Below, in pieces: positions 54,601 through 62,294 of a stretch of DNA of 64,000 nt; position 1 is the stretch's first letter; every line of letters starts with the position of its first letter. The translations under genes were made by a program, and so were the position numbers. Source of the stretch: JASHVB01 sp963762885 (GTDB lineage: Bacteria; Pseudomonadota; Alphaproteobacteria; Acetobacterales; Acetobacteraceae); assembly GCA_963762885.1 (NCBI GenBank), contig CAVXNH010000109.1, positions 95,517 through 159,516 of the forward strand, given 5' to 3'. The notes below the pieces were generated by a model. That model was not told where the DNA came from. It searched no databases and was given only the letters and a program-made list of their open reading frames with translations.

Positions 54601-54974
54601 GGCCCGACGGGCGCCAGCTTGCGGAACGGCGCCAGCTCTTGCTCTAGCACCGGGTCGTAGGTGAACGGCCAATGCTCTGCTTCGGGCTCGAGGAAAAAGT
54701 CGAACGGATTGATCGTCGCCATGTCGGCGACAAGATCCACCGTCACATCAAAATGCGAGACCCGCTCGGGGAACACCACGCGCGCCAGGTGGTTGCCCTG
54801 CGGGTCCTGCTGCCAATTGAGGAAATGCGGCTGCGGCTCGACTTTCAGCGCATAGGACAGGATCGGCGTGCGAGCGTGCGGCGCCGGGCGCAGCCGGATG
54901 GTCTGCGGCCCGAGCGACACCAGCCGATCATAACGGTAGCTCGTCCGGTGGGTCAGCGCGACATGAAGCGGCAT
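51666..54974 (-). CDS. Giant transglutaminase-like / DUF2126 protein
   Basis: 1102 residues. The N-terminal bacterial transglutaminase-like domain starts MPLHVALTHRTSYRYDRLVS and has the triad Cys in QGSCRDSAWV (C180), His in DLHAWAEVYLPG (H229) and Asp in GLDATSG (D245). The rest is DUF2126 (LTMGGEPTFVSATDIDAPEWN, EVNIHPAHNWSDMVQRGEELYEEAR, GRHVGTGGGNHVVMGA). This two-part layout is common next to circularly permuted ATP-grasp and alpha-E proteins, which are not here. A peptide ligation or proteolysis role is proposed for such loci in general. There is no signal peptide. Confidence 0.94.
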   Translation of the reverse strand: MPLHVALTHRTSYRYDRLVSLGPQTIRLRPAPHARTPILSYALKVEPQPHFLNWQQDPQGNHLARVVFPERVSHFDVTVDLVADMATINPFDFFLEPEAEHWPFTYDPVLEQELAPFRKLAPVGPRMRTLLDGVLRGEQRTVDMLVALNRRVQQHIAYIVRLEPGVWTPEETLAKAQGSCRDSAWVLVQALRNLGYAARFVSGYLIQLVADVKPLEGPAGPTADFTDLHAWAEVYLPGAGWVGLDATSGLLTGEGHIPLAASPDPASAAPISGLIEPTETKFEFEMHLTRVRETPRVTKPYSPAQWQDILATGARVDRALVASDIRLTMGGEPTFVSATDIDAPEWNIDALGPTKQAYAEKLVRRLAARWSPGGALQHVFGKQYPGEQLPRWGLTVHWRPDGEAVWRDQSLLAAADDPDNASPDDAARFATMLAERLQVDPALVQPAYEDVHYYLWREHRLPANVIAEDAKLHDEMERARLARVFGGGLAAPVGSVLPLRRAVRDGVRIWQGGKWFFRDGVLFLVPGDSPIGLRLPLDSLPWANPDEIEPEFEADPFAPLAPLPPRQAFRAQPPVQGMAAGPEGFRPMAQDAPVIGRSEPGLIRTALCVEPRGGLMHVFLPPLTAAEDWLALIAAVEDTAAETGRKVVLEGYLPPHDPRLEHFSVTPDPGVIEVNIHPAHNWSDMVQRGEELYEEARQVGLATEKFMLDGRHVGTGGGNHVVMGAAQPADSPFLRRPDLLKSLLGFWHNHPSLSYLFSGLFIGPSSQHPRIDEARQDSLAELEIAFAQIAPGRETAPWVVDRLFRNILADMTGNTHRTEFCIDKLYTPEGGSGRLGLVEFRALEMPPHAQMAAAQMLLMRSALAAFWQAPYDRRLVHWGTRVHDDFMLPHFVAQDFEDALDDLRLLGFGLDRGWFDPHFEFRFPRIGEIALRGATLELRHALEPWHVLGEEAALGGTARYVDSSIERVQARVDGWVDERYVLACNGHAVPLTQTDRVGEYVGGVRFKAWNPPSSLHPTIPPETPLIFDIYDRWTGRSLGGLTHHVAHPGGRNYERFPVNANEAEARRKARFFPIGHTPGPMAEPVVARSREHPRTLDLRRVG

Positions 54975-55176
54975 GGGGCGGTTTTCGCAATCGTGGAAAG
55001 AGGAGAGAGCAGTACGCGTAGAATGATTGGGCGTGCGGTGCGCGGCGGGAGCCGAACGCAGGCGAAACTAGGACAGCTCGTTCATAATGCAGCGGTTTGT
55101 GCGGTGCAGCAAGGGGCGCGAGCAAGTCCGCTGGCCGCCGAGAGCTGGCTTCGATCAGCCTAACGGTCGGCCACTG

Positions 55177-55461
55177 TCAGGCAACCACTTCAATCTCGGC
55201 CTCAATGCGCGGGCCGATGCTGGCGCGCAGCACGGCCAGGTCGTAACTCGCCTGCATGGCGAGCCAGAACTCCGGCTCGTTGCCGAAGAACCGGCCCAGA
55301 CGCAATGCGGTCTCGGGCGAAATGGCCCGCCGCCCCGCTACAATCTCCTGAATGCGCTGTGGGGCGATACGCAGTCTGATCGCAAGCGCCGCGGCGGAGA
55401 GCCCACGGGCGTCCAGTTCGCGCTTCAAAATGCGGCCTGGGTGAACCTCTTCGAATATCAC
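55177..55461 (-). CDS. higA: HigA-type antitoxin (XRE family)
   Basis: 94 residues from GTG 55461 with AAAGGAG upstream. The helix-turn-helix GLSAAALAIRLRIAPQRIQEIVAGRRAISPETALRLGRFFG and the typical start MIFEEVHPGRILKRELDARG define HigA/VapI antitoxins. It binds HigB and represses the operon. It follows higB by 12 bases, the usual toxin-first order. Confidence 0.92.
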   Translation of the reverse strand: MIFEEVHPGRILKRELDARGLSAAALAIRLRIAPQRIQEIVAGRRAISPETALRLGRFFGNEPEFWLAMQASYDLAVLRASIGPRIEAEIEVVA

Positions 55462-55473
55462 CGGTCTGCTCCT

Positions 55474-55753
55474 TTAATGGTAATCGACGATCTCGACGTC
55501 GTGGGCGTCGCCGTCGCTGAAATCGAAACACGAGGCGAAAGGGTCCGTTGATCGTCATGGCCCAGGTTCCTGAACGGCCTCCGCCTAGCTTGTGTAACCC
55601 TAGGCTGCGTAATCGACCGAGGCCCTCCAAGCTCTTGGCTGCGTTGAGTGCCTGGAGGCGTTCCTTGGCGATTTCCACGTCCATGCCTCGCCATCGGCTC
55701 TTGCCGATCTGGGCAAAGCGCCGTGTGCTGGCGTCTTTCCAGGACCGGATCAT
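55474..55753 (-). pseudogene. higB: HigB-type toxin (RelE superfamily), frameshifted near the end
   Basis: From ATG 55753: MIRSWKDASTRRFAQIG, then KERLQALNAAKSLEGL, GLHKLGGGRSGTWAMTINGPFRLVFRF. The expected end (SDGDAHDVEIVDYH, then TAA 55474-55476) is in the next frame; one extra base after TTTCGATTT (about 55530) explains it, and the span is 3n+1. HigB cleaves mRNA at ribosomes. As given, the frame runs on through higA. It may be a sequencing indel or an inactivated toxin kept with its antitoxin. Confidence 0.82.
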
Positions 55754-56020
55754 GGCAAAGCATGCCATGGATGACATGGTATGTAAAGAGTGGCATGTGA
55801 GGCGATGAACCTGCGGCGCTACGATCAGTTGCCTGCCCCGGGCGAGGCGCCACTGCAATCCGGGTTCAGTCCCGCCGAGCCGGGCAAGATTCTCGGCGGC
55901 AACTACCCCAGGGTAGTTACAACCTGCGTTGCGTGGATCGAGTCACTGGCATCGGCGGGGGCGTCACTTCTAAATGGTTCTCCCGTCTTGGTGCGGGCTC
56001 AGGCACCGCAGGAGCAGTTC

Positions 56021-56130
56021 GCCTCTGGTATATTTATAAGAGAAGACCGCCAAGACGCAGAGACCGCCAAGCAGCACCCTTCGCGATCTCTGCGTCTTGG
56101 CGGTCTTCACTTATAAATATGCCAGACGCC
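56021..56130. repeat. 110-bp inverted repeat
   Basis: Arms of ~44 bp around TATTTATAAGAGAAGACCGC and its complement GCGGTCTTCACTTATAAATA, with CAAGACGCAGAGA / TCTCTGCGTCTTG inside and an outer extension (GCCTCTGG / CCAGACGC). It lies in the 440-bp gap between higB and the flavin oxidoreductase. The rest of that gap holds only a short stretch (GFSPAEPGKILGGNYPRV, ~55860-55920) resembling an amidohydrolase C-terminus, too short to call. Confidence 0.8.
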
Positions 56131-56193
56131 AGTAGCACCTGCGCTGCCTGACGAGCGACTCGGAATGCCATTTTCGCTCGCGCAATGCGGTCA

Positions 56194-57168
56194 CTATCGC
56201 CTTCTCGCCGCATTCAAAATCGCACCGAACTCGCTCCCGCCCGCGCCACCCGAGAATACAATCTCGTCCAACCCCGTCGCCCCATATATAGCAAGCCTGC
56301 GCCGCACCTCGTCCGGTGTGCCGCTGGCCGCGTGCCGGCGCACCACCTCATCGGACACCAGCGCCTCGACCCGCGGCCAGTCCTCGTGCGCGTAAGCCTC
56401 CGCCAGCGCCGTCTGATCCAGCGTCGTGCCGGCAAGGCGGAGGTTCGCGGCATGGTGCGCGCCACGCAGGATGAACCCCAGCCGGTGGCGCAGTCGTGCA
56501 TGCGCGCGCCCAGGCTCGGCATCCATCGCGGCACAAACCAGCGCGATACGCCGCACACGCCGCCCGCTCGCGGCCTCTCCGGCCCGGACTTGCTCCAGCG
56601 TCGCTGCGATGAACTCCGGCGATGTCGCCGCGCTGATAAGCACCCCGTCGGCGGAGCGCCCGGCGAGCGCCAGCATGCGCGGCCCCGACGCCGCCAGGAT
56701 CACCGGCACCGCCCGCGCGCCGGTCGCCAGCCGGCGGCCGTGCACGCGGAAGCGCTGCCCATCATGCGCGACGGGTTCTCCCGCCAGCAGGGCGCGAACG
56801 ATGGCCAGGCTCTCGCGCAACGTCCCCAGCGGATGCGGCGACGCAACGCCGGCGGCTTCAAGGTCGCGCGGCGCGCCAACGCCGAGGCATAGCTCGATGC
56901 GCCCCGGAAACCACTCATCCAGCGTTGCCGCGGCCATCGCTGCATAAACCGGATGCACCGTGTACGGACTCAACGCCATCAGGGCGATCTTGATGCGCGA
57001 CGTCGCCGCGAGCGCACCTGCGGCCATCGCGATTGGCTCACGGTTGAACAGGTGCGCCGCGAACCACAGCATGCGCGCCCCCGCCGCCTCTGCGTCCCGC
57101 GCCGAGGCGCGCACCATGTCCGGCGTTTCCAGCCCATCGAACGCCATGCTGAATGCCGCCACCATCAC
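56194..57168 (-). CDS. LLM-class flavin-dependent oxidoreductase (Mer-like), gene 2 of a pair
   Basis: 324 residues. Luciferase-like barrel with DMVRASARDAEAAGARMLWFAAHLF, SRIKIALMALSPYTVHPVYAAMAAATLDEWFPGRIELCLGVGAP and AVPVILAASGPRMLALAGRSADGVL, close to methylenetetrahydromethanopterin-reductase-like enzymes using F420 or FMN. The start overlaps the stop of the upstream paralogue (GTGA). The two probably act together, as a heterodimer or in sequence, in oxidation of an unknown compound. Confidence 0.87.
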   Translation of the reverse strand: MMVAAFSMAFDGLETPDMVRASARDAEAAGARMLWFAAHLFNREPIAMAAGALAATSRIKIALMALSPYTVHPVYAAMAAATLDEWFPGRIELCLGVGAPRDLEAAGVASPHPLGTLRESLAIVRALLAGEPVAHDGQRFRVHGRRLATGARAVPVILAASGPRMLALAGRSADGVLISAATSPEFIAATLEQVRAGEAASGRRVRRIALVCAAMDAEPGRAHARLRHRLGFILRGAHHAANLRLAGTTLDQTALAEAYAHEDWPRVEALVSDEVVRRHAASGTPDEVRRRLAIYGATGLDEIVFSGGAGGSEFGAILNAARRR

Positions 57169-58181
57169 GCCACCAGCCGCGGCATGATCAACTCCGCGAA
57201 CATCTGCATCTGGTCCAGCAGTTCGCCCACATCGTCGGCCGCGAAGTACAATCCGAGGAAATGCGTCGCGCCGGCTTCCCGGATGCGCATCGCCTTCTCT
57301 AACGCGGCGTCGAACGAGCCGACGATGTTGATCTCCTCCATCGACAGCCCCGCTTGCTCTCGCAACGTGGACTTGCGCAGCGACAGCAGATGCTTGTGCA
57401 TCTGGCTCTGCCTGAAGCGCGCCAGCGCCGCTTCGTGATCGCGTCCGATATGCACCATATATTGCGGCGCGACGGCGATCGCCGCGGGATCCCGGCCCGC
57501 CGCCACGGTCAGCTCGCCAAGCCGGCGCACCATGCCGGCAAGCCGCGCCGGTTCCATGCCCGCCGGAATCCAGCCGTCCGCGCCGCGCGCCACGCGCTCC
57601 AGGTGATTGATGCTGTTGCCGCCGAAATAGATCGGCAGCCGAGCCTGCAACGGCTTCGGAAACAACTCGACGTCGCGGAAGTTATAGTACGTGCCGGAGA
57701 AGCTGGTGATGGGCTCGGCAAACAGGCTCTGCAACGCCGCGACGCCCTCTTCCATCATCGCCGCACGATGGGCGCCGCTGTCCGGCCACAGCGCCTCGAA
57801 CTCCTCGCGGTAGGCGCCGATGCCAACCCCCAGTTCAAGCCGTCCGCCGCTGAAATGATCGAGCGTAGCAAGTTGCTTCGCCAACACGACGATGTCCCGC
57901 CGCATCGGCAGCACCAGCACGCCGGTGCCCATCCGCAGCGTCGTCGTGTGCGCGGCGACGAACGCATAGGTGATCAGCGGCTCCCAGAAACGCGGCGGGG
58001 TGGGGAACTCCGCGCGCACATAGTGCTGCGTCGTCATGTGGTCGTTGCCCCACACCGAGTGGAACCCCAGCGCTTCGGCATGCCGGGCAACGCGGAGCAC
58101 GGCCTCGGGTTCGGAAAACGGGATGGGGTACATCATACCCTCCATCCCCGTCGGCAGTCCCGCACTGACGATCACGCCCAT
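57165..58181 (-). CDS. LLM-class flavin-dependent oxidoreductase, gene 1 of a pair
   Basis: 338 residues from ATG 58181 (MGVIVSAGLPTGMEGMMYPIPFSEPEAVLRVARHAEALGF). Luciferase-like motifs: SVWGNDHMTTQ, LRMGTGVLVLPMRRDIVVLAKQLATLDHFSGGRLELGVGIGAYREEFEAL and the probable cofactor-binding PIYFGGNSINHLERVARGADGW. It is similar in type to F420/FMN-dependent enzymes and is co-translated with the next LLM gene. Confidence 0.9.
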   Translation of the reverse strand: MGVIVSAGLPTGMEGMMYPIPFSEPEAVLRVARHAEALGFHSVWGNDHMTTQHYVRAEFPTPPRFWEPLITYAFVAAHTTTLRMGTGVLVLPMRRDIVVLAKQLATLDHFSGGRLELGVGIGAYREEFEALWPDSGAHRAAMMEEGVAALQSLFAEPITSFSGTYYNFRDVELFPKPLQARLPIYFGGNSINHLERVARGADGWIPAGMEPARLAGMVRRLGELTVAAGRDPAAIAVAPQYMVHIGRDHEAALARFRQSQMHKHLLSLRKSTLREQAGLSMEEINIVGSFDAALEKAMRIREAGATHFLGLYFAADDVGELLDQMQMFAELIMPRLVA

Positions 58182-58587
58182 CCGTTGTCTCCCTGCTGTC
58201 CGGCAGTTGATACGCCATTCGTGCCAAGCTGTGGAATTTACGGCGCTGCCGACCGACCCCGGATCAGGGGCAATGACGGGGATATCAGGGCCATCGGAAT
58301 TGGCGCTCGCCTTACGAAAGCAAGATGGCCTCCGTGGCCCTCCGGAGTTCTCGTTCTGCCCCTGTGTTAAAGCTTTAGCAGTGTTGCTTGCACATTTCTG
58401 CGATCCTGGTTTTCGCCGAGCACCCATCCCGGCAAATGCGATGGCCCCAGACCGGGACAGACTACTGCGCCACCCAATACGGTAACGGAAGAAAAATCGA
58501 AGCCTGGAGTTGCTCGAAACCCTGGTGTTATGATGCCCACTTCATGCCCGGTGTTCCGGCGTAATTGCGAACGAAACGAAACCATCC
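58182..58587. other. 406-bp divergent intergenic stretch
   Basis: The upstream region between the LLM pair (minus) and the mannosyltransferase-like gene (plus). 58325-58375 is a degenerate single arm of the 16193-16359 repeat family (TGGCCCTCCGGAGTTCTCGT, TTAAAGCTTTA). Nothing else is recognisable. Confidence 0.5.
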
Positions 58588-60133
58588 ATGACGGACCCAA
58601 TCCGCCAACCACTGGCCGCGGCTGCGGCGCAGGATCCACCCTATCCACGGGACCGCTTCGCCGGACGTGGCATTGTGATCTGCGCCGGCGGCGCGCGCCT
58701 GTTCACCTGCGCATGGGTCGAAATCGCCCTGCTCCGCCGCCACCTGGGCTGCACGCTGCCCATCGAGGTCTGGCATATCGGCAGCGCAGAACTCGGGCCG
58801 TCGATGCGCAACCTGCTGGAAGATCTCGACGTCCAGACCGTCGATGCGCTGGAAGTCGGCAAACGCTATACCGTGACCCGGCTCGGCGGATGGGAACTCA
58901 AGGCCTATGCGTTGCTGCACAGCCAATTCCGCGAGGTGCTGCTGCTCGACGCCGACAATGTGCCGGTGCGCAATCCGGAATACCTGTTCGATACCCCGGA
59001 TTATACGGCGGCGGGCACACTGTTCTGGCCCGACATCGTGCGGCTGGCGCGCGACAATCCGATCTGGGCCCTGGCCGACCTCCCGTTCCGCGACGCACCT
59101 GCTCTTGAATCCGGCCAGCTCCTGCTCGACAAGGCGCGCTGCTGGCGCGCGCTTACACTGGCGCACTGGATCAACCAGCAATCCGAGACCTTCTATAACT
59201 TCCTGCACGGCGACAAGGACACTTTCCTGATCGCCTGGCTGATGACCGGCCAGCCATTCTACCAAATCCCTCACATGCCACGGCTGATCGAACTGACGCT
59301 TTGCCAGCGCGATCCGGCAGGCGCCGTTGTGTTCCAGCACCGCAACGGCGCCAAGTGGATCCTGCATGGCCACAACCCGGCGATCGAGGGGTTCCGTCTG
59401 CAATTGGAATGTCTTGCTCTGCTGGAGGACCTGCGGTCACTCTGGGACGGAGCAATCTTCAACCCGCCGCCCCGCTCGCCGGAGGCAATTCGGCTCGAAG
59501 CCGATCTGGTTCGGCAACACCGGTTTATCCTCACACGGGTGTCGTCGGACACCGAACCGCTCGACCTGCTGCCGGCTCACCGCACTGGTCGCGGAGCGCC
59601 GCATCGCCTGCGCTGTTGGCACGTGCGCGATGGCGAGGCCGCGCCAGAACTTCTGCTCGGGTCCGGCGGCCGTGCGGATTGCGTGCTCGCCCGTGACGAA
59701 GACGGCGCCTGGCGAGGCAAATGGCAGTGGATGCCCGGTATGCCGGTGGAACTCCTGCCCGCCGCCGCTTGCGAAGCCGCGCCGTCGCCCGCCCCCGATG
59801 ACGGCCAGCCGTATGACCTGATTGCGTTGCTGGACCGAATTCTCGGGGCGTTCGAACTCGCTGCCCCACGACGATCGGATCGTGCGCGACCTGCTCGGTA
59901 CGCTGCGCACACTGGCGACAGTCGAGCCGCTTCTGGCAGAACGGATGCGTGCGCTCGCGGAGTCCGGAGACGCCGGCACCACAACCAGCCACCCCATCCG
60001 CGATGTGATCCGTCAGGCACTGACAGGCTTGCCCACAGCTTCGGACGGTGCAGCACTGGTGCAAGGGAAGATCTGGCCGCAGCCGGCCTTCGTCCTCGAG
60101 ACCCCGCTCTACGTCCGCGACCGCACCGCGTGA
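58588..60133 (+). CDS. Mannosyltransferase-like glycosyltransferase (MNN1-like), frameshifted near the 3' end
   Basis: The N-terminal half resembles alpha-mannosyltransferase-type GT-A enzymes: IVICAGGARLFTCAWVEIALLRRHLGCTLPIEVWHIG, the DxD-like metal site VLLLDADNVPVRNPEYLF (about residues 114-131) and ESGQLLLDKARCW. The frame changes near 59865-59880. The continuation (DDRIVRDLLGTLRTLATVEPLLAERM to ETPLYVRDRTA) ends at TGA 60131-60133, giving ~515 residues with a span of 3n+1. No signal peptide is evident. It is the first gene of the putative peptide-modification locus and may glycosylate its product, which is inference. Confidence 0.72.
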
Positions 60134-60370
60134 CCGTACTGCCCTATCACCGGTCAACGACGCCGCGCGCGACCCAGAACGATAACGGGCCGACTGGCAC
60201 GACTGACCTGGCCAGATGAACAGCTCACGCTCGGCCTGCTCGAAGGCGACAGCGTGGATGACACCCTCGCCCTCGCCAATTCGCCGGCTCGCCAGCCGGC
60301 GCGTCTGGTGGCCGAGCAATACGCCCCGGCGTGCGTGGCCGACGCTCTTGCCGCAGCCTACCGGATATGA
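60134..60370 (+). pseudogene. Coding-like remnant before the PqqD-like gene
   Basis: In the same frame as the end of the preceding gene, after its TGA, runs a segment with strong third-position GC: LARLTWPDEQLTLGLLEGDS, then VDDTLALANSPARQPARLVA and a final AAYRI and TGA 60370. It lacks a start codon and ribosome-binding site. It may be the C-terminus of the upstream gene cut off by another indel, or the tail of a lost gene. The family is not recognised. Confidence 0.4.
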
Positions 60371-60403
60371 TGCAACCCGTCGGCAGGAACTATAGAAGGG
60401 GGC

Positions 60404-60682
60404 ATGCTGGCGATGCCTGACGCCACACAGCGGTTTCCGGAACGAGTGTCCGGCCTGGAAGTGAATGAGGTGACGGACGGCTATATCGTCCATCAGCCGG
60501 ACCGTGCCCGTGTGCATTACCTCAACAACACAGCCGCCATCGTCATGGAACTCTGCAATGGTCGCAACGCGGAAGCCGATCTGCCCAGACTGTTGCAGCT
60601 TGCGTTCGAACTTTCGGCGCCCCCGGCGATGGAGGTGGAAGAATGCCTGACGACTCTGCGCCGCGAGGGCCTGATCACCTGA
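60404..60682 (+). CDS. PqqD-family protein (peptide chaperone / RRE-like)
   Basis: 92 residues from ATG 60416 or the upstream start at 60404. The PqqD fold is recognisable: RVSGLEVNEVTDGYIVHQPDRARVHYLNNTAAIVMELCNG and a C-terminal helical part ending LTTLRREGLIT. PqqD-like domains bind leader peptides of ribosomally made, modified peptides and present them to enzymes. The 3' end overlaps the kinase-like gene by 40 bases. The short precursor-like peptides 860 bases downstream are natural candidates for its ligand. Confidence 0.88.
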   Translation: MLAMPDATQRFPERVSGLEVNEVTDGYIVHQPDRARVHYLNNTAAIVMELCNGRNAEADLPRLLQLAFELSAPPAMEVEECLTTLRREGLIT

Positions 60683-61515
60683 TACTCACCGAACGACTGC
60701 GGATCCTAGCGTGCGAGTTCGAAATCAGGAGCAATTCCCCGGACTTCATCGCGCGGCTCGCCTACGTCGCGCAACGCGCGGAGCAGACTTTTCCGCTTGA
60801 AGAACGATACGTGGTCGACGTGATGTGGACCGGCGAGGAATACCGCATCAGCGACGCAAGCGGCGAGGCACGCCTCGAACTCAGCGCCAAGACGACGCTG
60901 GAGGTGCTTTATGAACGCATGCACCGCCACGCGCTCGGTCTGTTGCGCGACCATATTCGGATCCATGCGGCGAGCGGAATGACGTCGCAGGCCATCTTCC
61001 TGATCGTCGGCCCAAAGCGCGCCGGCAAGACGACGCTGGCCTTGCGGCTGATCGCGGAAGGCTACGACGTCACCGGCGATGAAATGGTCATGTTGCGCGA
61101 CGGCGAGGCGGTGGCGTTTCCACGCAAATTCTATGTCCGCGAGGGCAGCCTCGATCTGCTGCCGAACGTGAACGCGCTGCGTGCGTCCTCGCCTTTCGTA
61201 TCGAACCCGATGGAGGGACGCTTGATCGCGGTCGATCCCACATGCTTCGGCCGGCCCTGGAGAATCAGCGCCGCGCCGATCGCGGCCATCCTGTTCATTG
61301 AGCCGAACCACGGGGCGCGGACCACGATCGTGCCGTGCCGCAAAGTGGACATGGTGCGGCGGGTCCTCCCCGAGTGCTCGCCGCCGGCATCGGGACGACC
61401 CGATTGGATCGCCGATCTGTGCCGCGCCGTGGACAATGCCGAAACCGTTATCATCCGGCTGGGCCAACTCGATTCGGCTGCGGTTGCGATCTCCCGAATC
61501 CTGTGTAACACTTAA
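60643..61515 (+). CDS. HPr kinase-like P-loop protein
   Basis: 290 residues. A P-loop of the HprK type (LIVGPKRAGKTTLALRLIAEGYDVTGDEMVML, residues about 121-150) follows the domain segment LLRDHIRIHAASGM. HprK-like kinases occur in several peptide-modification loci, including those that phosphorylate lasso peptides. The classical HPr kinase N-terminal domain and a ptsH gene are absent, so carbon-catabolite control is unlikely. It is translationally overlapped with the PqqD-like gene and followed by the peptide array. Confidence 0.87.
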   Translation: MPDDSAPRGPDHLILTERLRILACEFEIRSNSPDFIARLAYVAQRAEQTFPLEERYVVDVMWTGEEYRISDASGEARLELSAKTTLEVLYERMHRHALGLLRDHIRIHAASGMTSQAIFLIVGPKRAGKTTLALRLIAEGYDVTGDEMVMLRDGEAVAFPRKFYVREGSLDLLPNVNALRASSPFVSNPMEGRLIAVDPTCFGRPWRISAAPIAAILFIEPNHGARTTIVPCRKVDMVRRVLPECSPPASGRPDWIADLCRAVDNAETVIIRLGQLDSAAVAISRILCNT

Positions 61516-61544
61516 AGTAGTGCTGGTCAGCGGGAGCAGGGTCT

Positions 61545-61739
61545 GTGAGCAACGATTGTCAGGACGAAAAAGCAATGGTAACGCCCGAGTTGTTGGCCCA
61601 CGTTGACGAGGCCAGACGCTCGTCGCTGCGCAAGATCCTGGTTGCGGGCGCCTATGCGGTACCGGTGATCGCGTCGTTCTCGCTCGCGGGCCTCTCGTCC
61701 AACGAGGCGCACGCTTACACCAGTAACATACCGGCCTGA
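61545..61739 (+). CDS. Precursor-like small peptide, array copy 1
   Basis: 64 residues from GTG 61545 (GGGAGCAGGG upstream); ATG 61575 is an alternative. Layout shared by all copies: an acidic N-terminal region, then VDEARRSSLRKI, a hydrophobic segment (VAGAYAVPVIASFSLAGL), then SSNEAHA and a short tail YTSNIPA. The RR plus hydrophobic run plus AxA looks like an export signal or a leader with a protease site. No known family is recognised. It follows the HprK-like gene by 29 bases. Confidence 0.72.
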   Translation: MSNDCQDEKAMVTPELLAHVDEARRSSLRKILVAGAYAVPVIASFSLAGLSSNEAHAYTSNIPA

Positions 61740-61813
61740 GCAGGACTGTCGGCCTGGGATCGTTGGCCTGCACAACGACAAGGGCCAGGGTTTAACATCC
61801 AAGGGATCGGTCG

Positions 61814-62005
61814 ATGGATAACAACGATCAGCGCCATGCGGCCCAACTGCCCCCGGACCTGTTGGCCCGTGTTGACGAGGCCAGGCGGTCGTCGCTGCGC
61901 AAGCTGCTGGTCACGGGCGCCTATGCGATACCAGCCATTGCGTCGTTCTCGCTTGCTGGCCTGTCGTCCAACGAAGCCCACGCCTACACGAGCAACACTA
62001 CGTAG
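61814..62005 (+). CDS. Precursor-like small peptide, array copy 2
   Basis: 63 residues: MDNNDQRHAAQLPPDLLARV, then DEARRSSLRKLLVTGAYAIP, AIASFSLAGL, SSNEAHA and the tail YTSNTT. The core segment is nearly identical to copies 1 and 3. The N-terminus and last residues differ. The upstream spacer ends AGGGATCGGTCG before the ATG, similar to the spacers of copies 3 and 4. Confidence 0.78.
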   Translation: MDNNDQRHAAQLPPDLLARVDEARRSSLRKLLVTGAYAIPAIASFSLAGLSSNEAHAYTSNTT

Positions 62006-62029
62006 ATCGACGCCGGAGAGGATCGATAA

Positions 62030-62221
62030 ATGGATAACGACGATCAGCGCGATGCGGTACCAGTGGCTCCTGAACTGTTGGCCCATGTTGATGAGGCCAG
62101 GCGGTCGTCGCTGCGCAAGCTGCTGATCACGGGCGCCTATGCGATACCGGCCATTGCGTCGTTCTCGCTGGCGGGCATGTCGTCCAACGAAGCCCTCGCC
62201 TACACCAGCAACGCGTTTTGA
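62030..62221 (+). CDS. Precursor-like small peptide, array copy 3
   Basis: 63 residues: MDNDDQRDAVPVAPELLAHV, then DEARRSSLRKLLITGAYAIP, AIASFSLAGM, SSNEALA and the tail YTSNAF. The ribosome-binding site GGAGAGGATCGATAA precedes the ATG and is conserved in copy 4 (GGAGAGGATCGATCA), so the repeat unit includes the translation signal. Only 24 bases separate it from copy 2. Confidence 0.78.
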   Translation: MDNDDQRDAVPVAPELLAHVDEARRSSLRKLLITGAYAIPAIASFSLAGMSSNEALAYTSNAF

Positions 62222-62294
62222 GCGAGATTATCGAACTGGTTCGATCGCCCTCGCAACACAATGGACATAGACCAACATCGGAGAGGATCGATCA

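Noticed and set aside
55802..55930. Amidohydrolase C-terminal fragment (GFSPAEPGKILGGNYPRV)
   Set aside because: The resemblance covers fewer than 20 residues, too little to call a remnant with confidence.
61545..62221. Array peptides as classical Tat signal peptides
   Set aside because: The Arg pair is followed by SSLRK rather than xFLK, and there is no folded mature protein to export. Kept only as a weaker hypothesis.
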